A stretch of DNA of 64,000 nt from Heyndrickxia sporothermodurans (GCA_018333075.1 BORH01000005.1:248001-312000); one strand, 5' to 3'. Shown: positions 20,154 through 30,140, counted from the stretch's first letter. Numbers and translations: made by a program. The notes: a model not told the origin generated them from the sequence alone.

Positions 20154-21115
20154 AAGCATTCACCAATGCAAATGGAGAGTTTTTATCAGGACAGGCCCTT
20201 GCTGATATATTAGGTTGCTCAAGGACAGCAATTTGGAAACATATTGAGGAATTGCGGAAAGAAGGCTTTGAATTAGAAGCTGTTCGTAAAAAAGGATATC
20301 GAATCGTCTCAACGAAAGATCGTGTTACCGAAAATGAAATAAGATTAGGTCTCAATACTGAAATTATCGGGAATGTAATCCATTATTTAGATTCAACAGA
20401 TTCAACTCAAAAGATTGCCCATCGCTTATCACAGGACGGATGCCCAGAAGGTACCGTCGTGGTCGCTGAAGAGCAGACAAATGGTCGAGGAAGATTAACA
20501 AGACCGTGGCATTCACCAAAGCACACAGGAATATGGATGAGTATTGTTTTAAGACCAAAATTGCCGCCACAGAAAGCACCACAGTTTACACTAATTGCAG
20601 CAATCGCTGTAGTTCAGGCAATGATCGAACTTGTAAATATTGAACCTGAAATAAAATGGCCGAACGATATATTAATTAATGGAAAAAAAGTAACTGGAAT
20701 ATTAACAGAATTACAGGCGGATGCAGACAAAATTCATTCCATTATTATTGGAATTGGAATTAATGTGAACCAATCAATAACAGATTTCCCTGATGAACTT
20801 CATTCTATTGCAACCTCATTAGCCATTGCTAGTGAAAAAAAGCAATCCCGAGCAACACTTATTCAATTAATTTTAGCTAAGCTGGAAAAATATTATTTAT
20901 TATATTTAGAGCAAGGATTTGCTCCATTAAAAATTTTATGGGAAAGTTATGCGATTAGCATCGGCAAAGAAATTATTGCGCGTACAGTTACAGGTTCCAT
21001 AGCAGGAAAGGCAATCGGTATCTCTGATGAAGGTGTACTAAAAATACAAGATTCTGATGGAGTAATACATGATATTTATTCTGCGGATATTGAAATGAAG
21101 GATAAAAATTTATAG
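20123..21115 (+). CDS. birA: Biotin-protein ligase and repressor BirA
   Basis: Activates biotin to biotinyl-AMP and attaches it to carboxylases; with its N-terminal DNA-binding domain it also represses biotin genes. The N-terminal winged helix (GCSRTAIWKHIEELRKEG) is intact, so it is the bifunctional group II type. The catalytic loop is NGRGRLTRPWHS and the biotin site IKWPNDILINGKKVTGIL. ATG 20123 (330 aa) is chosen from AAAGGGGTGG eight bases upstream. Last gene of the operon. Confidence 0.96.
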   Translation: MQSPTRKRLLEAFTNANGEFLSGQALADILGCSRTAIWKHIEELRKEGFELEAVRKKGYRIVSTKDRVTENEIRLGLNTEIIGNVIHYLDSTDSTQKIAHRLSQDGCPEGTVVVAEEQTNGRGRLTRPWHSPKHTGIWMSIVLRPKLPPQKAPQFTLIAAIAVVQAMIELVNIEPEIKWPNDILINGKKVTGILTELQADADKIHSIIIGIGINVNQSITDFPDELHSIATSLAIASEKKQSRATLIQLILAKLEKYYLLYLEQGFAPLKILWESYAISIGKEIIARTVTGSIAGKAIGISDEGVLKIQDSDGVIHDIYSADIEMKDKNL

Positions 21116-21135
21116 TTTTCAATAAATATTTTTGA

Positions 21136-21141
21136 TATAAT
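21136..21141 (+). promoter_or_regulatory. -10 box for the panB leader RNA
   Basis: Perfect TATAAT 20 bases after birA. The -35 is weak (TTTTCA only 14 bases upstream). The predicted transcript starts near 21148. Confidence 0.4.
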
Positions 21142-21147
21142 TTTTTT

Positions 21148-21294
21148 GGGTAGTATCCATCGGAACTGCACCTTGCTTATCATTTATGAATTGAATAATG
21201 TTCTGCCTTGATCCAACATGGACGGGGACAGAGGGTCGAGAGTTGTAGAATAGATGAACAGGAGTCCTTCTGCCTTGCGGAAGGACTCCTTTTA
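21148..21294 (+). ncRNA. Structured leader RNA of panBCD with terminator (possible 'pan' motif)
   Basis: About 150 bases that can fold into a long interrupted hairpin: TCCAT (21156-21160) with ATGGA, GGAAC with GTTC, and CATTTAT with ATAATG at the tip. This is followed by a perfect terminator hairpin (21260-21290) roughly 110 bases before panB. A leader with bulged stems in front of pantothenate genes is what the described orphan 'pan' RNA motif looks like. I cannot align it to that family here, so the name is inference. Premature termination controlling panBCD is the simplest reading. Confidence 0.5.
21260..21294 (+). terminator. Leader terminator upstream of panB
   Basis: Perfect 11-bp stem AGGAGTCCTTC/GAAGGACTCCT with a nine-base loop, followed by TTTTATTG. 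It may end birA transcripts or act as an attenuator of panBCD. Confidence 0.9.
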
Positions 21295-21398
21295 TTGTTA
21301 TGAGGTTGTCTCTAACTCCATCTTCAAGCAAGGTCGCATCGTTTCAAGCTACTTACTAAATACCAAGGTCAAAATTGACTAAAAATGGAGGTATAAGC

Positions 21399-22232
21399 AT
21401 GAAACAAACGACTGATTTTTTTGAAATGAAACAAGCACACGATAAAATTGCAATGGTGACTGCATATGATTATCCATCAGCAAAATTAGCTGAATTATCA
21501 AAGGTCGATATGATATTAGTTGGTGATTCTCTAGGAATGGTTGTTCTTGGATATGATTCTACTGTACCAGTCACAGTAGAAGATATGATTCATCACACAA
21601 AAGCGGTTAAGCGTGGTGCAACATCAACTTTTATTGTTACCGATATGCCTTTTATGACCTATCATTTAAATAGGGAGTTAACATTACAAGCTGCTGCAAA
21701 GCTAATACAAGAGGGTGGAGCTCATGCGGTTAAAGTAGAGGGTGCTGGAAATGTTGTTCCAATGATTAAAGCTTTAACGGACTCTGGTATTCCAGTTATG
21801 TCACATCTAGGGCTTACACCACAAACAGTTGGTGTATTAGGAGGATATAAGGTACAAGGAAAAACGGCGGAAGCTGCCGCTCAATTAATTGAAGATGCAC
21901 GTAAATGTGAGGAAGCGGGTGCATTTGCACTAGTATTGGAATGTGTTCCACAACAATTAGCGAAAGAAATAAGTGAACGATTAACGATCCCAATTATCGG
22001 AATTGGTGCTGGAGCAAATGTGGATGGCCAGGTTTTAGTTTTTCATGATTTGATCAAATATGGAGTTGATCGAGTTCCAAAATTCGTAAAGGTGTATGGA
22101 GATTCGAATGATTTGATTGAAAATGCTTTGAAAAGTTATGTTCAAGAGGTAAAGCAATGTAAGTTCCCAGAAGATAATCATTCTTTTACTATGAAACAAG
22201 CTGAATTGTCCATTCTTTACGGAGGAAAATAA
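21399..22232 (+). CDS. panB: 3-methyl-2-oxobutanoate hydroxymethyltransferase
   Basis: First step of pantothenate synthesis: adds a hydroxymethyl group from methylene-tetrahydrofolate to ketoisovalerate, giving ketopantoate. Motifs: [29 protein letters not shown] with metal-binding Asp, and [16 protein letters not shown] near the C-terminus. ATG 21399 (277 aa) follows GGAGGT by six bases. An upstream in-frame start at 21375 has no such site. First gene of panBCD, behind a structured leader. Confidence 0.97.
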   Translation: MKQTTDFFEMKQAHDKIAMVTAYDYPSAKLAELSKVDMILVGDSLGMVVLGYDSTVPVTVEDMIHHTKAVKRGATSTFIVTDMPFMTYHLNRELTLQAAAKLIQEGGAHAVKVEGAGNVVPMIKALTDSGIPVMSHLGLTPQTVGVLGGYKVQGKTAEAAAQLIEDARKCEEAGAFALVLECVPQQLAKEISERLTIPIIGIGAGANVDGQVLVFHDLIKYGVDRVPKFVKVYGDSNDLIENALKSYVQEVKQCKFPEDNHSFTMKQAELSILYGGK

Positions 22233-22234
22233 TA

Positions 22235-23083
22235 ATGAATTTAATAACAAATAGAGCTGAAATGAATCAACTATCTAAACAATTAAAACAGAATTCTAAA
22301 AGCATTGGATTCGTACCAACAATGGGGTTCTTGCATGAAGGGCATCTTTCCTTAGTCGCAAAAGCGAAACAGGAGAACGATGTTGTAGTAATGAGTATAT
22401 TTGTGAATCCTCTACAATTTGGTCCAAATGAGGATTTTGAGACATATCCAAGAGATATTGAACGAGATGAAAAATTAGCAAAAAATGCAGGTGTTGATTA
22501 TTTATTTGTTCCTACGGTAAAGGAAATGTATCCTACTGAGATGGGAAGCAAGTTAACTGCTATAAAAAGGACGAATGTTCTCTGCGGGAAAAGCCGTGAG
22601 GGTCACTTTGATGGAGTTGTAACGGTTTTGTCAAAATTGTTTCATATTATTTGTCCAGACAAAGCCTATTTTGGAATGAAGGATGCACAACAAGTAGCGG
22701 TTGTTGACGGCTTGATCAATGATTACTTTTTCCCAATTGAGCTTGTTCCAGTGGAAACGATTCGGGAAATTGATGGATTAGCAAAAAGCTCTCGAAATGT
22801 ATATTTAGATGCTTCGGAGAGAAAAGAAGCTCCCCAGCTTTTTCAAAGCTTAACACTAGCGAAGAATAAAATTTTACAAGGGGAACGATCTATAGAGAAT
22901 TTAACCCTTTTCATAAAACGATATATTGAAGAAAATACAAGTGGAGAAATCGATTATGTTGAAATGTATTCCTATCCTTCACTTGAACCTATAGAGAGAA
23001 TCAAAGGAAAAATCATTATTGCTTTGGCTGTTAAATATTCTAAGGCAAGATTAATCGATAATATTGTAATGGATGTTAAATAA
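22235..23083 (+). CDS. panC: Pantothenate synthetase
   Basis: ATP-dependent ligation of pantoate and beta-alanine. It has the nucleotidyltransferase HIGH-type motif (VPTMGFLHEGHLSL), VNPLQFGPNEDFETYPR, the FGMKDAQQVAV stretch, and the KMSKS-like loop KSSRNVYL. The 282-aa length is normal. It starts two bases after panB with the ribosome site GGAGG in the panB end. Confidence 0.97.
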   Translation: MNLITNRAEMNQLSKQLKQNSKSIGFVPTMGFLHEGHLSLVAKAKQENDVVVMSIFVNPLQFGPNEDFETYPRDIERDEKLAKNAGVDYLFVPTVKEMYPTEMGSKLTAIKRTNVLCGKSREGHFDGVVTVLSKLFHIICPDKAYFGMKDAQQVAVVDGLINDYFFPIELVPVETIREIDGLAKSSRNVYLDASERKEAPQLFQSLTLAKNKILQGERSIENLTLFIKRYIEENTSGEIDYVEMYSYPSLEPIERIKGKIIIALAVKYSKARLIDNIVMDVK

Positions 23084-23124
23084 ATTAAAGGAATATTCAC
23101 CAAGATGCTAAAGGAGGAATCATC

Positions 23125-23508
23125 ATGTTTCGCACAATGATGAATGGAAAAATTCATCGAGCTACGGTTACGGAAGCTAATTTGAATTATGTTGGAAGTA
23201 TTACGATTGATGAAGATATTTTAGATGCTGTTGGTATGATGGCAAATGAAAAGGTACAAATTGTAAATAATAATAATGGTGCGAGGCTTGAAACATATAT
23301 TATTCCGGGGAAGCGTGGAAGTGGGGTAATATGCTTAAATGGGGCTGCAGCAAGGTTAGTACAAGTTGGAGATACTGTCATTATTATTTCGTATATTTTA
23401 ATTGAAGAAGAAAAAGTAAGAGATCATCAACCAAAAATTGCATTGCTTGATGAGCATAACCGAATTTCACAAATGATATCTTACGAACCAGAAGCAACTG
23501 TATATTAA
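23125..23508 (+). CDS. panD: Aspartate 1-decarboxylase proenzyme
   Basis: Makes beta-alanine from aspartate for PanC. The pyruvoyl enzyme self-cleaves between Gly24 and Ser25, visible in [12 protein letters not shown]. The 127-aa length and [15 protein letters not shown] segment are standard. The ribosome site is AAAGGAGGA. It completes the panBCD operon and is followed by a terminator. Confidence 0.97.
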   Translation: MFRTMMNGKIHRATVTEANLNYVGSITIDEDILDAVGMMANEKVQIVNNNNGARLETYIIPGKRGSGVICLNGAAARLVQVGDTVIIISYILIEEEKVRDHQPKIALLDEHNRISQMISYEPEATVY

Positions 23509-23541
23509 ATATTATATATTTTAAGAATGATTAAATTAATT

Positions 23542-23578
23542 AAAAGCCGTAACTTTCCAAATAATACGGCTTTTTTTT
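23542..23578 (+). terminator. Terminator of panBCD
   Basis: Ten-bp stem AAAAGCCGTA/TACGGCTTTT followed by a run of Ts. Confidence 0.93.
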
Positions 23579-23699
23579 ATTCCTTTTCTAAAATAATAAG
23601 GATATAAATTTACCGTATATGAAGTGTATTGTTGGACTGATTATGATAAACTGAGAAAAAAATATTGTTGATTTTTCTTGATATGAAATAGGTGATTTT

Positions 23700-26510
23700 A
23701 TGTTAGAACGATATGTGGTAGTAGATATTGAAACAACTGGAAACTCTTCAAAAAAAGGCGATCGTATTATTCAAATTGCAGCTGTTGTCATAGAAAATGA
23801 TAAGATTGTTGATCAGTATACTACCTTCATTAATCCTTGCCAGCCCATTCCAGCTTTTATTGAAGAATTAACTGGAATTAATGATCGTATGGTAGAGGAT
23901 GCTCCATTATTTGAAGAAATTGCCCCAATAATATTGAAAATGTTAGAACAAAGTATTTTTGTTGCACATAATGTTAGTTTTGATTTAACATTCTTGCAAT
24001 CTGAATTTGAACGCGTATGTATGCAGAAATTTGTTGGCCCCACTATCGATACTGTTGAATTGGCTAGAGTTCTATACCCATCATCCGATAGTTTTAAGCT
24101 TTTTGAATTAACTGAAAGTCTTTCCATTCAACATGAAAGACCGCATCAAGCTGATAGTGACGCCAGAGTTACAGCAGAACTATTATTGCAACTTATGAAT
24201 AGAGCAAAAGAATTGCCACTAGTTACACTTGAAAAATTATCTGCTCTATCAATGGAATTAAAAAGTAATATAGAAATCGTATTTCAAAAAGTTGTTAAAG
24301 AAAAACGAAAGCATATTGAAAATCTACCTACCCATCTAGAAGTATTTAGAGGTATTGCTTTGCGTCAAAAAAAGAAACAAGTAGTACTAAAAAGTTATCG
24401 TGAAACATATGATTATCCGATAAATTACTATGATAAAGAAAAAATGCTTTCTACAAGTTTAAAATATTTTGAAGCTAGAGATGGCCAATTTGAAATGATG
24501 GATCTTGTTTATGAATCTTTACGTCTGAATAAAATTGCTTTAATTGAAGCAGGAACAGGAATTGGCAAAACATTAGGTTACTTACTTCCGTCTATTTATT
24601 ACAGTAATTCAGAAAAGAAGCCTATATTAATTAGTACATATACGGTTCAATTACAAGAGCAATTATTTCAAAAGGAAATCAAAAATTTGGAGAAAATTGT
24701 TCCGTTTTCTTTTAAAACTGTATTGTTAAAGGGAAGGCAGCATTATATAAATTTATTTAAATTCGAACAAACATTAAATGAGGCTGACTCTCATTATGAT
24801 GAGACATTAACTAAAATGCAATTATTAGTATGGTTAACTTATACTCAAACAGGCGATATAGATGAAATTAATTTATCAAGTGGTGGAAAATTATATTGGA
24901 ATAGAATCAAGCGTGATGGATGGCATCTTTCAAAGGAAAAAGATCCATGGCTTTCGAGAGATTATTATCTTTATGCTAGGCGAGAAGCTGAAGATGCTGA
25001 TATAGTTATTACAAATCATGCTATGCTTTTTAATGACTTAAAACAAGAACATCTGTTATTCCAAGCATATGAAAATATTATCATTGATGAAGCTCATCAT
25101 TTAGAAAAAACCGCAAGAAATTTCTTGGGAAGAAAGCTAGAATATATTCCGTCTAAATTTCTTTGTAGTCAAATTGGTTCATTGGATAAAATGCAAATGC
25201 TGTTTCAGCTAGAAAAATTGGTAGAGGATTATAGTATCGAAGTTCAAATTCCAGCATTTGAGCTTGACTTTATGATTACAGAATTGGAAAGTAATTTAGA
25301 TGATTTGTTTATCGGACTAGCCGATATACTTATTCATGGTAGAAGAAAAAATACTTATTATACAAAAATACAAAAACGTTTAACAATCAAGCTAAGAAGT
25401 GAAAAAAAATGGCAAGAAGTCATATATTGTGCTGAAAGAACAGTTTCAACGATTAAAGAAATAACAAATGGGATTTTAGAGCGTTTAACAAAGTTAAAGA
25501 AAATAAGTCAAAAGTTAAAAGAAAAAGAAAAAGCATTTTTAGAAGAGCAATTTAGTTTGTTAGAAGAGCTTTCTTTATTAGAGATGTCTATAAATAGTCT
25601 ATTAATGGAAAATACAAAAGATCATGTTTATTGGATTGAAGGTGACATTAGAGCTATCCCAAACAGTGTAACGATTCAAGCTCAACCTTTATTTGTTAAA
25701 GAACATTTATTGAATGACTTTTTAAGTAAAAGGAAAAGTATGATATTGACCTCTGCATCACTGACAGTAAACAATTCATTTACTTTTTTTGAAAACGAAT
25801 TAGGGTTAAATAACTATGACAATATTGTAAAAAAACAAATTCTTTCTCCTTTTCGCTATAAGGAAAAAACAAAATTAATCATTCCCAGTGATATTCCTGA
25901 AATATTACAAGTATCACAGGAGGAATATATCGAATCAATATCAGGACATTTAATCGCTATTGCGCAAGCTACAAAAGGAAGAATGCTTGTGTTGTTTACT
26001 TCATTTGATATGCTAAGGCAGACCTATGAATTGATGAAGGATAGTGGGCTTTTAGAAGACTATATATTAATTGCTCAAGGTATAACATCAGGAAGTCGTA
26101 CAAGATTGACGAAAAATTTTCAAAGGTTTGAGAAAGCAATATTATTTGGTACAAATAGCTTCTGGGAAGGCGTTGATATTCCAGGGGAAGACTTGTCCTG
26201 CTTAGCAATGGTTAGATTACCTTTTTCATCTCCTGATGAACCTTATTCATGGGCAAAAAATGAAGCATTAAAACTTGTTGGGAAAAATCCCTTTTCAGCT
26301 TATTCTTTGCCAGAAGCTGTTATTAGATTTAAGCAAGGCTTCGGTCGTTTAATAAGGAGAGATACAGATAAAGGAATTATTATTGTATTTGATCGTAGAA
26401 TCGAGACAACTAAATATGGAAAGTCTTTCATTCGATCAATTCCATCCATTCCCATTGAACATGCTACATTAAATGAAATAATCGAGATTATTGAACATTG
26501 GCTACAATAA
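23700..26510 (+). CDS. dinG: DinG-family exonuclease-helicase
   Basis: A 936-aa protein of two parts. Residues 1-165 are a DnaQ/epsilon-like 3'-5' exonuclease (VVDIETTGNSS, HNVSFDLTFL, HQADSDARVTAELL supply the DEDDh acidic residues). From about residue 250 it is an XPD/DinG-like superfamily 2 ATPase with Walker A EAGTGIGKT and a DEAHH box, ending in the RFKQGFGRLIRR motif VI. No cysteine cluster lies between motifs I and II, so it lacks the Fe-S domain of E. coli DinG. This is the form known from Bacillus and Staphylococcus. DNA repair role inferred from family. Confidence 0.94.
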   Translation: MLERYVVVDIETTGNSSKKGDRIIQIAAVVIENDKIVDQYTTFINPCQPIPAFIEELTGINDRMVEDAPLFEEIAPIILKMLEQSIFVAHNVSFDLTFLQSEFERVCMQKFVGPTIDTVELARVLYPSSDSFKLFELTESLSIQHERPHQADSDARVTAELLLQLMNRAKELPLVTLEKLSALSMELKSNIEIVFQKVVKEKRKHIENLPTHLEVFRGIALRQKKKQVVLKSYRETYDYPINYYDKEKMLSTSLKYFEARDGQFEMMDLVYESLRLNKIALIEAGTGIGKTLGYLLPSIYYSNSEKKPILISTYTVQLQEQLFQKEIKNLEKIVPFSFKTVLLKGRQHYINLFKFEQTLNEADSHYDETLTKMQLLVWLTYTQTGDIDEINLSSGGKLYWNRIKRDGWHLSKEKDPWLSRDYYLYARREAEDADIVITNHAMLFNDLKQEHLLFQAYENIIIDEAHHLEKTARNFLGRKLEYIPSKFLCSQIGSLDKMQMLFQLEKLVEDYSIEVQIPAFELDFMITELESNLDDLFIGLADILIHGRRKNTYYTKIQKRLTIKLRSEKKWQEVIYCAERTVSTIKEITNGILERLTKLKKISQKLKEKEKAFLEEQFSLLEELSLLEMSINSLLMENTKDHVYWIEGDIRAIPNSVTIQAQPLFVKEHLLNDFLSKRKSMILTSASLTVNNSFTFFENELGLNNYDNIVKKQILSPFRYKEKTKLIIPSDIPEILQVSQEEYIESISGHLIAIAQATKGRMLVLFTSFDMLRQTYELMKDSGLLEDYILIAQGITSGSRTRLTKNFQRFEKAILFGTNSFWEGVDIPGEDLSCLAMVRLPFSSPDEPYSWAKNEALKLVGKNPFSAYSLPEAVIRFKQGFGRLIRRDTDKGIIIVFDRRIETTKYGKSFIRSIPSIPIEHATLNEIIEIIEHWLQ

Positions 26511-26522
26511 ATGGATTAGATC

Positions 26523-26549
26523 AAAAAAAATGCGCTAATTACAGCGCAT
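26523..26549 (-). terminator. Minus-strand terminator hairpin behind dinG
   Basis: Stem ATGCGCT/AGCGCAT with loop AATTAC. The run of eight bases is As on the plus strand upstream of the hairpin, so the U-tract exists only for transcription on the minus strand, i.e. antisense toward dinG. Confidence 0.6.
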
Positions 26550-26613
26550 CAAATGTGGACTAGAAAAAAATTTTTAGAAATAATCGATGTTCATGAAAAT
26601 TATAATAAAATGT

Positions 26614-26622
26614 TGTTATAAT
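26614..26622 (+). promoter_or_regulatory. Extended -10 promoter for ypmA-ypmB-aspB
   Basis: TGTTATAAT, an extended -10 (TGn plus perfect TATAAT), about 80 bases before ypmA. No good -35 seen. Confidence 0.55.
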
Positions 26623-26701
26623 GGTGATTGAGTGTATTTATATTGTGGCTTTTTTTGATTGCAATATTTATAACAATATTTGTTTTTGTAGGAGGATTAT
26701 G

Positions 26702-26872
26702 ATGGAAAGTAAAATTGAAGTATTGTCAACAATTAAACTCGATTATCAGTCTGATTTATATAAGATTGTTGATGCACTCAATAGAACGCTTAAGCATAAA
26801 GATGTAATGTTTGGCTTAGCGCTTGACTCAGAAGATAATAGTAAAGCGGTTTTTACAATATATCGTACATAA
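26702..26872 (+). CDS. ypmA: Small conserved protein YpmA
   Basis: A 56-aa acidic protein beginning MESKIEVLSTI and containing DALNRTLKHKD and FGLALDSEDN. It matches the YpmA family (DUF4264) of Bacillus in size, sequence feel and position before ypmB and aspB. ATG 26702 lies six bases from AGGAGG; ATG 26699 is too close. Function unknown. Confidence 0.85.
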   Translation: MESKIEVLSTIKLDYQSDLYKIVDALNRTLKHKDVMFGLALDSEDNSKAVFTIYRT

Positions 26873-26885
26873 AATGAGGGTAGAT

Positions 26886-27368
26886 ATGAAAAAGTGGATA
26901 ATAATTCTTAGTCTATTGATATTGGTGATTATTGGTTTTTCTGTGAATGTATATTATCAAACAACGAAACCGTTGAATAAAGCTGAAAAATATACTGAAA
27001 AAATAGCAAAAGAAAAAGCAAACCTAGTTTCAACGGATCAGTTTTATTTATATAATGGTGATGAAACATATTATATTGCAGTTGGAAAAAAGAAAAATGG
27101 AGAAAAAGTAGCCGTTTGGGTTCCTGAAAAGCAAAGTAACTTAGTTACAGTTGAAAAAATATCTGATGGTATTTCCAAAAAGGAAGCTATTCAAAAACTG
27201 AAGGAAAAAGAAAATCCAGCAAAAATATTAAGCAGTCGTTTAGGAATGCTCAATCGAGAGCCGGTATGGGAAATTTCATATTTAAATGATTCCAATCGAT
27301 TAAACTATGCTTATATTTACTTTTTGAAGACTAGTAATAAAACACCGTATTTGATTAACAATATTTAA
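26886..27368 (+). CDS. tseB: Cell-wall elongation regulator TseB (YpmB)
   Basis: A 160-aa protein with one N-terminal membrane anchor (IIILSLLILVIIGFSVNVYY) and an extracytoplasmic body with the DUF5590/PepSY-like pattern (ISKKEAIQKLKEK, MLNREPVWEISY). In B. subtilis this protein (formerly YpmB) supports PBP2A in wall elongation. ATG 26886 is chosen because the anchor starts right after it; GAGGGT lies four bases upstream. It sits 13 bases after ypmA and 20 bases before aspB. Confidence 0.87.
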   Translation: MKKWIIILSLLILVIIGFSVNVYYQTTKPLNKAEKYTEKIAKEKANLVSTDQFYLYNGDETYYIAVGKKKNGEKVAVWVPEKQSNLVTVEKISDGISKKEAIQKLKEKENPAKILSSRLGMLNREPVWEISYLNDSNRLNYAYIYFLKTSNKTPYLINNI

Positions 27369-27388
27369 AAGGTGAGGAGAAACAAACA

Positions 27389-28579
27389 ATGGATATTCAA
27401 CTAGCAAGTCGCGTAAGTGCACTCACACCATCTTCAACATTAGCTATAACTGCTAAAGCAAAAGCAATGAAAGCAGAAGGAATAGATGTTATTGGTTTAG
27501 GAGCTGGTGAGCCTGATTTTAATACACCACAGCATATTATTGATGCTGCTATTGAATCAATGAATAAAGGGCTTACGAAATATACCGCAACTGGCGGGTT
27601 GCCTGAGTTGAAAAAAGCGATAATAAATAAATTTATGCAAGATCAACATATTGAATATAAACCATTTGAAATTATTGTTACTAATGGCGCGAAACATGCC
27701 TTGTATACATTGTTTCAAGTTATTTTAAATGAGGGTGATGAAGTTATTATTCCAATCCCTTACTGGGTTAGCTATCCGGAACAAGTGAAACTTGCGGGAG
27801 GACAACCTATTTATATAATTGGAGAGGAAATAAATAATTTTAAAATTACTCCAGAGCAGCTGAAGGCGTCTATTACTGAAAAAACAAAAGCAATCATTAT
27901 AAATTCTCCAAGTAATCCTACAGGAATGTTATATACGAGAGATGAATTAAGCAAGCTTGGCGAAATTTGTTTAGAGCATAATGTGCTGATTATTTCGGAT
28001 GAAATTTATGAAAAGTTAACTTATGGTGAACATAAACATATTTCAATTGCTGAAATTTCACCTGAATTAAAAGCTCAAACGATTATTATAAATGGGGTCT
28101 CTAAATCGCATTCAATGACTGGTTGGCGTATTGGTTATGCGGCGGGAAATAGTGAAATCATTAAAGCAATGACAGATTTAGCTAGCCACTCTACATCAAA
28201 TCCAACTACGCCATCACAATATGGAGCTATCGCTGCCTATAATGGTTCTCAAGAGCCCGTTGAAACAATGCGTGAGGCGTTTGAGAATAGATTGAATGTT
28301 ATTTATGATAAATTAATACAAATACCTGGTGTAACGTGCTTAAAGCCGCAAGGTGCTTTCTACTTATTTCCTAATGTAAAGGAAGCAGCGATTAATTGCG
28401 GATATCAATCTGTCGATGAGTTAGCTGCTGCTTTATTAGCTGAAGCGAATGTAGCGGTAATACCTGGATCAGGATTTGGTGCAGAGGACTATATTCGCTT
28501 ATCTTATGCAACTTCATTAGATCTTCTGGAAAAAGCCGTTAGTAGAATTGCTGAATTTATCGAAAATAAATTAAACTAA
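27389..28579 (+). CDS. aspB: Aspartate aminotransferase
   Basis: PLP class I aminotransferase, 396 aa, interconverting aspartate/2-oxoglutarate and oxaloacetate/glutamate. Motifs: LGAGEPDFNTP, INSPSNPTGMLY, SDEIYEKLTY, and the PLP lysine in NGVSKSHSMTGWRIGY. It precedes asnS, as in B. subtilis, which links aspartate supply to asparaginyl-tRNA. The ribosome site is AAGGTGAGGAG. Confidence 0.95.
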   Translation: MDIQLASRVSALTPSSTLAITAKAKAMKAEGIDVIGLGAGEPDFNTPQHIIDAAIESMNKGLTKYTATGGLPELKKAIINKFMQDQHIEYKPFEIIVTNGAKHALYTLFQVILNEGDEVIIPIPYWVSYPEQVKLAGGQPIYIIGEEINNFKITPEQLKASITEKTKAIIINSPSNPTGMLYTRDELSKLGEICLEHNVLIISDEIYEKLTYGEHKHISIAEISPELKAQTIIINGVSKSHSMTGWRIGYAAGNSEIIKAMTDLASHSTSNPTTPSQYGAIAAYNGSQEPVETMREAFENRLNVIYDKLIQIPGVTCLKPQGAFYLFPNVKEAAINCGYQSVDELAAALLAEANVAVIPGSGFGAEDYIRLSYATSLDLLEKAVSRIAEFIENKLN

Positions 28580-28592
28580 AATTACAGTTTTT

Positions 28593-28627
28593 CCCCTCTC
28601 CTCAAATAAAGGAGAGGGGCATATTTT
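28593..28627 (+). terminator. Terminator after aspB
   Basis: GC-rich perfect 9-bp stem CCCCTCTCC/GGAGAGGGG with a nine-base loop. The T-run after it is short (CATATTTT). Confidence 0.75.
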
Positions 28628-28714
28628 ATAATTTCTTTTTATAATGCGGTTTAGTATAATAAGGTTTGATACATATCTGTTTTTAGTTTTTGAAAGGTCT
28701 TGGAGGGAAAAAAA

Positions 28715-30007
28715 TTGAAAACCACAATAACAGAAGTAAATAAATATGTTGGACAAGAAGTAACCATCGGTGCTTGGGTGTCTAATAAAAGATCAAGCGG
28801 TAAGATTGCTTTCTTACAGCTTCGAGATGGTACAGGCTTCATTCAAGGAGTAGTTGTAAAAAATGATGTGGATGAAGAAGTTTTTCAAAAAGCGAAGTCC
28901 TTAACACAGGAAACTTCTATTTTTGTTACTGGAACCATTCAAGAGGATAGTCGTTCATCATTTGGTTTTGAGCTTTTGGTAAAAGAAATTCAAGTGATTA
29001 ACGAATCTCACGATTTTCCAATCACGCCTAAAGAACATGGCACCGAATTTCTAATGGATCATAGACATTTATGGTTGAGATCTCGACGTCAGCATGCAGT
29101 GATGAAAATAAGGAATGAAATCATTCGTGCAACTTATGAGTTTTTTAATGAAAATGGATTTACTAAAGTTGATCCTCCAATTTTAACTGGAAGTGCACCT
29201 GAGGGTACGACTGAATTATTCCATACAAAATATTTTGAAGAGGATGCATATTTATCTCAAAGTGGGCAGCTTTATATGGAGGCAGCTGCATTTGCCTTAG
29301 GAAAAGTATTTTCTTTCGGTCCTACTTTTCGCGCTGAGAAATCTAAAACTAGACGTCATTTAATCGAGTTTTGGATGATTGAGCCGGAAATGGCTTTTTA
29401 TGAGCATGAAGATAGTTTACAAGTTCAAGAACAGTATGTTTCACATATCGTCCAATCCGTTCTTAAAAATTGTAAATTAGAACTTGAACGATTAGGAAGA
29501 GATACTTCTAAACTTGAGCAAATTAAAGCGCCATTTCCACGTATTTCTTATGATGACGCGGTGAAATTTTTACATGAAAAAGGCTTTGATGATATCGAAT
29601 GGGGGGATGATTTTGGAGCTCCTCATGAAACAGCAATTGCTGAAAGCTTTGATAAACCAGTATTTATTACGAATTATCCAACTTCATTAAAACCATTTTA
29701 TATGCAGCCACATCCAGAACGTCCAGAAGTTGTTCTATGTGCAGATTTAATTGCCCCTGAAGGATATGGTGAAATAATCGGTGGATCAGAACGTATTCAT
29801 GATTATGAATTAATGAAGAAAAGAATTGAAGAACATGGTTTACCTGTTGAAGCTTATCAATGGTATCTAGAATTAAGACAATATGGATCTGTTCCGCATT
29901 CAGGATTTGGTTTAGGGTTAGAAAGAACAGTTGCTTGGATTTCTGGAGTGGAACATGTGCGTGAAACAATTCCGTTCCCTCGCTTGCTAAACCGACTTTA
30001 TCCTTAA
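28715..30007 (+). CDS. asnS: Asparaginyl-tRNA synthetase
   Basis: Class IIb aminoacyl-tRNA synthetase of 430 aa. N-terminal OB-fold anticodon-binding domain ([23 protein letters not shown]), motif 2 around [13 protein letters not shown] and motif 3 [16 protein letters not shown] 28715 is selected since GGAGGG lies seven bases upstream and it gives the usual length. There is no room for a T-box in the 135-base leader; several TATAAT sequences (about 28625-28656) could serve as promoter. Confidence 0.97.
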   Translation: MKTTITEVNKYVGQEVTIGAWVSNKRSSGKIAFLQLRDGTGFIQGVVVKNDVDEEVFQKAKSLTQETSIFVTGTIQEDSRSSFGFELLVKEIQVINESHDFPITPKEHGTEFLMDHRHLWLRSRRQHAVMKIRNEIIRATYEFFNENGFTKVDPPILTGSAPEGTTELFHTKYFEEDAYLSQSGQLYMEAAAFALGKVFSFGPTFRAEKSKTRRHLIEFWMIEPEMAFYEHEDSLQVQEQYVSHIVQSVLKNCKLELERLGRDTSKLEQIKAPFPRISYDDAVKFLHEKGFDDIEWGDDFGAPHETAIAESFDKPVFITNYPTSLKPFYMQPHPERPEVVLCADLIAPEGYGEIIGGSERIHDYELMKKRIEEHGLPVEAYQWYLELRQYGSVPHSGFGLGLERTVAWISGVEHVRETIPFPRLLNRLYP

Positions 30008-30016
30008 TACTTTCTT

Positions 30017-30058
30017 GAAAGCCATGCATATTTACTTATGCTTGGCTTTCCTGTTTTT
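30017..30058 (+). terminator. Terminator after asnS
   Basis: Stem GAAAGCC/GGCTTTC extended by GCATA/TATGC around a mismatch, followed by TTTTT. Confidence 0.85.
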
Positions 30059-30140
30059 ATAAGGAATTTCATGAAGTGAAATAGTAAGTGAGAACAAATT
30101 TAGTGGAAAATTTAATATCTGCTTTTCATATAAGAAAAAC

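Noticed and set aside
21119-21331. Minus-strand 70-codon frame between birA and panB.
   Set aside because: It overlaps the structured leader and terminator, begins without a ribosome site and has no recognisable features.
28580-28714. T-box leader for asnS.
   Set aside because: The interval is too short and lacks the conserved GGTGGAACCGCG-type sequence.
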